A stretch of DNA of 10,964 nucleotides from Firmicutes bacterium UBA995 (GTDB lineage: Bacteria > Bacillota > Sulfobacillia > UBA995): positions 3,596-14,559 of the forward strand of contig DBBB01000032.1 of assembly GCA_002291985.1 (NCBI GenBank), written 5' to 3'. Position 1 is the first letter of the stretch, and the number at the start of each line of letters is the position of its first letter. Positions 6,128-10,964 of the stretch are shown in pieces. A program made the translations under genes and the position numbers. Under the pieces are notes generated by a model. It was not told the DNA's origin, made no database searches, and worked only from the letters and a program-made list of their open reading frames with translations.

Positions 6128-8676
6128 CTGGTCTGCTCCATCGTGTAGGCCTCGACCACGTCCCCCTCCCGGAAGTCGCTGTAACCTTCCAGGTTGAGAC
6201 CACACTCGAAACCTTTCTGCACTTCCCGTACATCATCCTTGAAGTGCTTCAGCGACGACAGGCGCCCTTCGTGGATGATGGCGCCGTCTCGCAGCAGGCG
6301 GACCTTGCTCTGACGGGTTATCTTCCCCTCGGTCACGTAGCACCCGGCAACGGGGCCGACCTTGGGAATCCGGAAGATCGCCCTTATTTCCACCCTGCCC
6401 TGGACCACCTCGCGGTACTCGGGCTCCAGGAGACCTTCCATAGCCGCCCGCACGTCATTGATCACATCGTAGATAATGCGATAGGTGCGGAGGTCAACGC
6501 CTTTCTCCGCCGCGATGAGACCGGCGCCGGTCACCGGGCGCACGTTGAAGCCGATGATCACCGCCTCAGAAGCCACGGCCAGCATGACATCGCTCTCGCT
6601 GATGGCGCCCACGGCGCTGTGCACGATAGCCGGCTTGACTTCCGTGCCCTCCAGCCGCTCCAGCGATGCCCGAAGCGCTTCTACCGACCCCTGGGTGTCC
6701 CCCTTTATCAGCAGCCGCAGCTCCTTGGCCCGCCCCCCCGCGACGTCGCGGAACAGGTCTTCCAGGGCGGGGCGGCGAGTGGCGTCCATCTCCTGGCTCC
6801 GGAAGCGGAGTTGACGTTGAACGGCCAGCTCTCGCGCCACCCGCCCCTCGTCGACCACGCGCAGGACATCCCCGGCCTCGGGGACGTCGTCCAGGCCGTG
6901 GACCTGCACCGGCTCGGACGGCGGGGCTGCCTCGATACGCCGCCCCTGGTGATCCTGCATGGCTCGCACTCGACCATTGGTTCGTCCCACCACGAAAGCA
7001 TCGCCGACCCTGAGGGTGCCGTTCTGGACCAGGACGGTAGCCACCGGACCCCGCCCGCGGTCGAGTTCCGCTTCGATGACCGTACCTCTCGCCGGCCGGT
7101 CCGGGTTCGCGGTGAGTTCCTCGATATCCGCCACGAGGAGGAGCATCTCCAGGAGCGTGTCCAGGCCCTGTCCCGTCTTGGCCGACACCGGCACCATCAC
7201 CGTCTGGCCGCCCCACTCTTCTGGAACGAGATCGTGATCGGCAAGTTGCTGGCGCACGCGGTCCAGGTTGGCCGCCGCGATGTCTACCTTATTAATCGCC
7301 ACGATGACGGGCACCTCGGCCGCCCGCGCGTGATTCAGCGCCTCGAGGGTCTGGGGCTTCACCCCGTCATCCGCCGCCACCACCAGCACGGCCAGGTCGG
7401 TAACTCTGGCGCCCCGAGCCCGCATGGCGGTAAACGCCTCGTGCCCCGGCGTATCTATGAATACCACCCTCCGGCCCGCGCGCTCCACCACCGATGCCCC
7501 GATGTGCTGGGTAATCCCGCCCGCCTCCCGGGCAGTGACGTTGGTGTGTCGAATCGCGTCGAGCAAGGACGTCTTCCCATGGTCCACGTGCCCCATCACC
7601 GTCACCACCGGGGGGCGCGGCCGCAGGCTGGCGGCGGGATCATCTTCCTCGGAGGGCTCGACCAGCGGGGCGCTGACGTCCTCCCCTTCCTCCTCATGAA
7701 CCGGGAATCCCATCTCCCGGGCTACCAGGCGAGCGGTGCTCGCCTCCAGGGTATGGTTCAAGGTCACCATCAAACCCCGCCGCATCAGCTCCCTGATGGC
7801 TTCGGAACCCTTGATCTCGAGCAGTTCCGCGAACTCGCGCACGGTCAGCGGTCCGCCGATCCTGACTGTCTGTACCCGCTGCTCGTCCCCGCCCCGGCGG
7901 GCGACGGCCGCCCGCTTGCCGGCCCTGTGCACCAGTTGCCTTTCCGGACGGTCGAACCTGTCCGGCTTGTCCCCAACCCGGCCGGCCGGAGCAGTCGCGG
8001 AAGCTCGCCGGCGCACCGGCTTCTCTGTCTGAACTTCGGTAGGCGCGGGCGGGATCCGGGGAGGTTTTGCTCCCGGCCTGCCGCCCCGCCCGCCGAACGG
8101 CCGGGGCGGGCCACCTGGACCGCCTGCGGGCGCTATGGCGCGGCCGAGCGACGAGGACCGGGGGCGTTGTTCGGGTCGGGGCGTGGAGCCGGGCGGGCGC
8201 AACGGGCCCAGCCCGGATCGGAGAGGCGTCCCCTCGCCGGGATGCCCGCGTGAAGATGGAGGCGCGACCTTCGCCTCAGCGGCGCGCGAGGGCGCGCGAA
8301 GACGTATCCGATCGGCCGGTGCCGAGGCAGGCGACGACCCGGTCGCCACCGGGGTCACCGGTTGCAACGCGGGGGGTGCCCCGGCTTCAGATGGGGTGGC
8401 AACTCCCGGCGCCTCCTGGGCCGGCTCGGAGACCGGCTCGGCCTCTGCCGATCTTGGCCCTGCGGGTGCCAGAGTCTTCTCGGCCGCCCGTTTCTGCTTG
8501 AGTCGGCGGCGATACTCCGCCACAAACTTGACTGCCGCCTCCCTGACCGCCTCGTTGACCAGATCCTGAGGACTCTGCGCCGTCAGCCCAAGTCGGGCCA
8601 GGACCTTGAGGCAATCAGCTTCCGACAGCCCGGTCTCCCTTGCCAGATCCTCAACCGTGAACTTACCCTCTTCCAT
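6124..8676 (-). CDS. infB: Translation initiation factor IF-2
   Basis: IF-2 is the GTPase that brings fMet-tRNA to the 30S subunit and promotes subunit joining. The 850-residue protein starts with a short IF2N-like helical domain (about 1-60). A Pro/Ala/Arg/Gly-rich, probably disordered linker follows (about 65-265), then the conserved IF2N domain before the G domain (about 270-325). The GTPase motifs are all intact: G1 GHVDHGKT (362-369), switch I GGITQHIG (386-393), G3 DTPGH (408-412), G4 NKVD (462-465) and G5 SAK (498-500). Domains II, III and the fMet-tRNA-binding C-terminal domain follow ([26 protein letters not shown]). The start is ATG 8674-8676 with AAAGGGG 6 nt upstream. Its stop overlaps the ylxP start. 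Confidence 0.98.
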   Translation of the reverse strand: MEEGKFTVEDLARETGLSEADCLKVLARLGLTAQSPQDLVNEAVREAAVKFVAEYRRRLKQKRAAEKTLAPAGPRSAEAEPVSEPAQEAPGVATPSEAGAPPALQPVTPVATGSSPASAPADRIRLRAPSRAAEAKVAPPSSRGHPGEGTPLRSGLGPLRPPGSTPRPEQRPRSSSLGRAIAPAGGPGGPPRPFGGRGGRPGAKPPRIPPAPTEVQTEKPVRRRASATAPAGRVGDKPDRFDRPERQLVHRAGKRAAVARRGGDEQRVQTVRIGGPLTVREFAELLEIKGSEAIRELMRRGLMVTLNHTLEASTARLVAREMGFPVHEEEGEDVSAPLVEPSEEDDPAASLRPRPPVVTVMGHVDHGKTSLLDAIRHTNVTAREAGGITQHIGASVVERAGRRVVFIDTPGHEAFTAMRARGARVTDLAVLVVAADDGVKPQTLEALNHARAAEVPVIVAINKVDIAAANLDRVRQQLADHDLVPEEWGGQTVMVPVSAKTGQGLDTLLEMLLLVADIEELTANPDRPARGTVIEAELDRGRGPVATVLVQNGTLRVGDAFVVGRTNGRVRAMQDHQGRRIEAAPPSEPVQVHGLDDVPEAGDVLRVVDEGRVARELAVQRQLRFRSQEMDATRRPALEDLFRDVAGGRAKELRLLIKGDTQGSVEALRASLERLEGTEVKPAIVHSAVGAISESDVMLAVASEAVIIGFNVRPVTGAGLIAAEKGVDLRTYRIIYDVINDVRAAMEGLLEPEYREVVQGRVEIRAIFRIPKVGPVAGCYVTEGKITRQSKVRLLRDGAIIHEGRLSSLKHFKDDVREVQKGFECGLNLEGYSDFREGDVVEAYTMEQTR

Positions 8677-8682
8677 AAGCAG

Positions 8683-8689
8683 CCCCTTT
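8683..8689 (-). promoter_or_regulatory. Shine-Dalgarno site for infB
   Basis: The minus strand reads AAAGGGG here, 6 nt before the infB ATG. This is well-spaced and fixes the start despite the long upstream gap. Confidence 0.65.
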
Positions 8690-8708
8690 GCCCCTCACAG
8701 CCCACGCC

Positions 8709-8724
8709 GGCAGTCGCGACTGCC
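8709..8724. repeat. 16-bp perfect palindrome in the ylxR-infB gap
   Basis: GGCAGTCGCGACTGCC is its own reverse complement. In RNA it can fold into a 6-bp stem with a CGCG loop. It lies in the 80-nt gap between ylxR and infB (8677-8756), about 20 nt before the infB Shine-Dalgarno site. There is no following U-run, so it is not a standard terminator. It could be an mRNA-processing or stabilising hairpin, or a protein-binding site; the sequence alone does not decide. Confidence 0.5.
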
Positions 8725-8756
8725 CGCCATGGTTCCGTGTTCTCGCCTGATGGTGT

Positions 8757-9089
8757 TCAGCCACGGGTCACCGGACCCTCGGCGCCCAGCGCCAACCGCT
8801 CTCTCACTTCCGGTGATAGTTCGCACTCGAGGGCCTTTTCGAGCAGTCTCCCCTTGAGCACCCTGCTCAAGCAGGGGGAGTTCGGGCACACGTAGGCGCC
8901 TCGCCCCGATGCCTTCCCCCCCGGATCGACCTGGGTGCCGCCGTCCAGCCGGCGAACCACCCGGACGAGGTCCCGCTTGGGACGCATTTCCTGACAGGCC
9001 AGGCACTTGCGTGTGGGCACCTTGCGCCGCTGCGCCGCGCTCTTGCCGCCCGTGGCCTTATCACTCGGCCGGGTTGACCGTCTTGTCAT
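8757..9089 (-). CDS. ylxR: YlxR/RnpM family RNA-binding protein (DUF448)
   Basis: YlxR is a small RNA-binding protein almost always located between nusA and infB. In B. subtilis it has been described as an RNase P modulator and named RnpM. The 110-residue protein contains the family core: [20 protein letters not shown] (24-43), the strand [15 protein letters not shown] (54-68) with the conserved GRGAY, and a C-terminal helix. Four Cys form CxxC (29-32) and CxxxxC (68-73) pairs, which could bind a metal in this lineage. The start is ATG 9087-9089, overlapping the nusA 3' end by 29 nt; no ATG, GTG or TTG near the core gives a clearly better start. The SD (GAGG, only 3 nt away) is weak. The N-terminal 23 residues are basic and longer than in the B. 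subtilis protein (91 aa). The C-terminal tail is also extended. Confidence 0.9.
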   Translation of the reverse strand: MTRRSTRPSDKATGGKSAAQRRKVPTRKCLACQEMRPKRDLVRVVRRLDGGTQVDPGGKASGRGAYVCPNSPCLSRVLKGRLLEKALECELSPEVRERLALGAEGPVTRG

Positions 9090-10299
9090 CGCCCTCGATG
9101 GGAGCGGCCTCAGCTCTTACCGGCCCCTCCTCGTCTAACTCCAGTTCAAATTCGGCGTCATCGACGGCCGCCCGTGCCGCATCCCGGGCCTGCCGTTCCA
9201 CTTGTCTCTGGCTCTCGCTCCTGATGTCGATGCGCCACCCGGTGAGTTTCGCCGCCAGCCGGGCGTTCTGTCCCTCACGGCCGATGGCCAACGAGAGCTG
9301 GTGATCGGGTACCACGACCCTTGCCGTCTTGGCGGTCAGGTCGAGTTCAACTCCCGTTGCCGTCGCCGGCGACAGCGCCTTGGCGACAAAAGCCTCGACC
9401 ATCGGATCCCAGCGCACGATATCGATCTTCTCGCCGCGCAGCTCGTTCACCACCGCCTGCACCCGCGCCCCCCGCGTACCCACGCAGGCGCCCACCGGAT
9501 CCACGTTCTCATCCCTCGACCACACGGCGACCTTGGCACGTGACCCCGGCTCGCGGGCGACGGCTTTGATCTCCACCACGCCATCGTGAATCTCGGGGAC
9601 CTCGAACTCGAGGAGCCGTTTGATCAGGCCGGGATGGCTGCGGGACACCAGGATGTCAGGTCCCTTTTGTCCTGGCCGCGCCTCAACCACGAATACCTTC
9701 AGCCGCTCGCCGTGACGATACCGTTCGTTGGGCATCTGTTCCGCGGGGCCGAGGGAGGTCTCCGTCCTTCCGAGGTCCAGGATCACCGACTTCTGTTCGT
9801 GCCGCTGGACCACGGCGGTGACGATGTCCCCCTCGCGACTCGCGAACTCCTCGAGGATCACGCCTCGCTCGGCCTCCCGGATCCTCTGCACCACAACTTG
9901 CTTGGCGGTCTGCGCGGCGATACGGCCGAACTCGGCGGGAGTGACCTCGGTTTCGACGAAGTCCCCGGGTTCGTAGCGGGGGTCGATCGCGCGCGCCTCA
10001 CGCACCGATATCTGGAACTGCGGATGCTCCACTTCCTCGACGACCAGTCGTTTGGCGAGCACGCGAATGGCGCCCGTGCTCCGATCGATGACCACGTCCA
10101 CATGATGCTCTCCGGACCCGAAATTCTTCTTGTAGGCGGAGATGAGCGCGGCCTCGATCGCGTCGATCAGCACATCAGTGCCGATCCCTCGCTCTCCGCC
10201 GATTTGTTCCAGCGCGCGAATCAGCTCCGGGTTCGGTTTGACCTTGTCCCGGGCCTCGGCATAGGTGCCACGCTTCTTCTTGTCAGGACTCATGACCAC
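9061..10299 (-). CDS. nusA: Transcription termination/antitermination factor NusA
   Basis: NusA binds RNA polymerase and nascent RNA and modulates pausing, intrinsic termination and antitermination. The 412-residue protein shows the NusA N-terminal domain (about 24-150: [32 protein letters not shown]), an S1 domain (about 154-220) and two KH domains. GxxG loops are seen as GTRG (274-277) and GREG (340-343, in [20 protein letters not shown]). It has the short Bacillota form, ending in an acidic tail (380-412) and lacking the E. coli-type AR1/AR2 repeats. About 22 basic residues precede the usual N-terminus. The start is GTG 10297-10299 or ATG 10291-10293 two codons later; neither has a strong SD. 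The gap to rimP is 24 nt. Confidence 0.97.
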   Translation of the reverse strand: MVMSPDKKKRGTYAEARDKVKPNPELIRALEQIGGERGIGTDVLIDAIEAALISAYKKNFGSGEHHVDVVIDRSTGAIRVLAKRLVVEEVEHPQFQISVREARAIDPRYEPGDFVETEVTPAEFGRIAAQTAKQVVVQRIREAERGVILEEFASREGDIVTAVVQRHEQKSVILDLGRTETSLGPAEQMPNERYRHGERLKVFVVEARPGQKGPDILVSRSHPGLIKRLLEFEVPEIHDGVVEIKAVAREPGSRAKVAVWSRDENVDPVGACVGTRGARVQAVVNELRGEKIDIVRWDPMVEAFVAKALSPATATGVELDLTAKTARVVVPDHQLSLAIGREGQNARLAAKLTGWRIDIRSESQRQVERQARDAARAAVDDAEFELELDEEGPVRAEAAPIEGDDKTVNPAE

Positions 10300-10323
10300 C
10301 GCACCAGCCTGTCAAGGAACTCA

Positions 10324-10782
10324 TCAATACTTTGGAGCCAGCCTGGCCCGGGCCACGGCCGCCCGGGGTATCCCCACCTCTTCGCCGCTTTCCAGGCGCA
10401 GTTTCACCTGGTCCTCGTACAGCCCGAGCAGCTGGCCGATCAGGCGCTTCCGACCGTCAATCGGGGCGAATACGACGACCTGGACGCGCCGGCCGGCGAA
10501 GCGCCGGAAGTCATCTTCTTTCTTCAAGGGCCGCTCCACACCCGGCGACGACACTTCAAGGACGTAGGAGTCAGCTACGAGGTCGGCCTCGTCCAGCGCC
10601 CGCCCCAACTCCTCGCTGAACCCCCGGCAGTCCTCCACCCCGATCCCGTTTTCCTTGTCCAGGATGACACGTAGTTGCCAGGACCCCGCCACCTTGCGAT
10701 ACTCGACCTCTACAAGTTCGAGTTCGAGACGCTCGGCAATCGGCTCCGCCAGCCCGGCCACTGCTGCCTCTACCCTGCCCAT
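10324..10782 (-). CDS. rimP: Ribosome maturation factor RimP
   Basis: RimP promotes early assembly of the 30S head and body (S12/S19 incorporation). It is the usual first gene of the nusA-infB operon. With the ATG at 10780-10782 the product is 152 residues, the normal family size. The hallmark block YVLEVSSPGVERPL (73-86), followed by FRRFAGRRV (92-100), marks the junction of the two RimP domains. The C-terminal SH3-like domain ends at LAPKY. I chose this ATG because GAGGAG (10789-10794) lies 6 nt upstream. In-frame ATG 10798-10800 and GTG 10819-10821 are further upstream, but they sit beside or inside a hairpin and lack properly spaced SDs. Confidence 0.95.
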   Translation of the reverse strand: MGRVEAAVAGLAEPIAERLELELVEVEYRKVAGSWQLRVILDKENGIGVEDCRGFSEELGRALDEADLVADSYVLEVSSPGVERPLKKEDDFRRFAGRRVQVVVFAPIDGRKRLIGQLLGLYEDQVKLRLESGEEVGIPRAAVARARLAPKY

Positions 10783-10817
10783 ACCCGTCTCCTCATACAT
10801 AGAGAGTGGGCTCTCAC
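10770..10817 (-). other. Possible 15-codon upstream ORF overlapping the rimP start
   Basis: A GTG (10815-10817) preceded at 5 nt by GAGGAG (10823-10828) opens a 15-codon frame, MRAHSLCMRRRVWAG. It ends at TAG (10770-10772), just past the rimP ATG in a different frame. Start and SD overlap the downstream arm of the leader hairpin DNA. It may be chance, since the upstream GAGGAG looks like a duplicate of the rimP SD. Confidence 0.2.
10789..10794 (-). promoter_or_regulatory. Shine-Dalgarno site deciding the rimP start
   Basis: The minus strand reads GAGGAG 6 nt before ATG 10780-10782. It lies immediately downstream of the 9-bp leader hairpin, so folding of that hairpin leaves it exposed. Confidence 0.75.
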
Positions 10818-10825
10818 CCACTCTC
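10802..10825 (-). promoter_or_regulatory. 9-bp perfect hairpin in the rimP leader
   Basis: GAGAGTGGG and CCCACTCTC pair perfectly (10802-10810 with 10817-10825) around a 6-nt loop. The structure sits directly before the rimP ribosome-binding site. The following bases (TATGTATG) are only weakly U-rich, so a classical terminator is unlikely. From memory, the B. subtilis rimP-nusA leader is subject to NusA-dependent attenuation, so a weak attenuator is a reasonable inference here. It may also shape translation initiation of rimP. Confidence 0.5.
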
Positions 10826-10848
10826 CTCAGGCGGTCTCTCGATTCCGC

Positions 10849-10869
10849 CGGTCCGCCACTACCGGACCG
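10849..10869 (-). promoter_or_regulatory. 7-bp hairpin in the rimP leader
   Basis: CGGTCCG (10849-10855) and CGGACCG (10863-10869) form a perfect 7-bp stem with a 7-nt loop, about 25 nt from the predicted transcription start. It has no following U-run. A further short 5-bp pairing (10830-10834 with 10845-10849) would overlap one of its bases, so the leader may have alternative folds. Confidence 0.4.
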
Positions 10870-10900
10870 TGAGATCAGCCCACGTAACTCTGCCCACTAG

Positions 10901-10929
10901 AGTATAGCACAGGGTGCCAGGCGTGACAA
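10901..10929 (-). promoter_or_regulatory. Sigma-A-type promoter of the rimP-pnp operon
   Basis: On the minus strand TTGTCA (10924-10929; 5 of 6 matches to the -35 consensus) is separated by exactly 17 bp from TATACT (10901-10906; 5 of 6 matches to the -10). A TG dinucleotide one base before the -10 makes it an extended -10 promoter. Transcription would start near 10894, giving a leader of about 110 nt to the rimP ATG. A further perfect TTGACA lies at 10950-10955, but no -10 follows it at suitable spacing. Confidence 0.8.
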
Positions 10930-10964
10930 GGCCGCGCGATCTCCGTCCGTGTCAACCCATTGTA

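Noticed and set aside
6244..8253. 669-codon open frame on the plus strand opposite infB
   Set aside because: Its sequence is Arg/His/Gly/Pro-rich, shows no domain, and lies entirely antisense to a fully conserved IF-2 gene. Long antisense frames are expected from GC-rich third codon positions.
8709..8724. Palindrome as a rho-independent terminator between ylxR and infB
   Set aside because: No U-run follows on either strand, the stem is short, and infB has to be transcribed from the same operon.
10310..10315. TTGACA on the minus strand before nusA, as a possible nusA promoter
   Set aside because: The bases 17 bp downstream (TGAGTC) do not resemble a -10 box, and the gap is only 24 nt.
9586..10674. 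362-codon plus-strand frame opposite nusA and rimP
   Set aside because: It spans the antisense of two conserved genes and the gap between them, with no recognisable motif or ribosome-binding site; a codon-bias shadow.
10819..10821. GTG as the rimP start (165-residue protein)
   Set aside because: It lies inside the hairpin stem, directly abuts the upstream GAGGAG-type segment without spacing, and adds residues absent from the RimP family. ATG 10780-10782 has a correctly spaced SD.
10950..10955. Perfect TTGACA upstream of the main promoter, as a second promoter
   Set aside because: No acceptable -10 box at 16-18 bp spacing. It is too far (over 40 bp) from TATACT to pair with it.
1..10964. CRISPR array, tRNA/rRNA genes, insertion sequences or a novel defence system
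   Set aside because: No spaced direct repeats, no tRNA-like or rRNA-like sequence, no transposase, and almost no non-coding space. Everything is accounted for by a conserved housekeeping operon.

Overview
This window is one continuous minus-strand gene cluster. It is the conserved bacterial transcription/translation/RNA-processing operon in the order typical of Bacillota: rimP, nusA, ylxR (rnpM), infB, ylxP, rbfA, nrnA, truB, ribF, rpsO, pnp. The first 43 codons of an endonuclease IV-like gene follow pnp and run off the left edge. The DNA is strongly GC-rich, and about half of the genes start at GTG or TTG. The gene order, the short NusA without C-terminal repeat domains, and the presence of YlxR, YlxP and an NrnA-type DHH phosphoesterase point to a GC-rich member of Bacillota. 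The species cannot be named from the sequence alone.

Layout, read in the direction of transcription (high to low coordinates). At the right edge a strong sigma-A-type promoter (TTGTCA, 17 bp, extended -10 TGC-TATACT) is followed by a leader of about 110 nt. The leader carries two perfect-stem hairpins and a duplicated Shine-Dalgarno-like segment, with a possible 15-codon upstream ORF. Then come rimP (30S maturation), nusA (elongation/termination factor), ylxR/rnpM (RNA-binding, RNase P modulator family), infB (IF-2), ylxP (DUF503), rbfA (30S maturation), nrnA (nanoRNase/pAp phosphatase), truB (tRNA Psi55 synthase), ribF (FAD synthesis), rpsO (S15) and pnp (PNPase). Genes are packed with gaps of 0-80 nt or 4-nt overlaps. 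The largest gap (80 nt, between ylxR and infB) lies where many Bacillota carry ylxQ, and it holds a 16-bp perfect palindrome instead. A likely internal promoter with a perfect TATAAT lies in the 3' end of ribF and would drive rpsO-pnp separately.

Functionally the cluster links ribosome assembly (RimP, RbfA, S15), translation initiation (IF-2), transcription elongation (NusA), RNA modification (TruB) and RNA turnover (PNPase, NrnA, YlxR/RnpM). No mobile element, CRISPR array, tRNA/rRNA gene or unknown system was found. No rho-independent terminator is visible, so the transcript probably continues into the nfo-like gene. The long plus-strand reading frames opposite infB, nusA and pnp are best explained as GC-codon shadows. 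The points worth a second look are regulatory or start-site details, not a new system.
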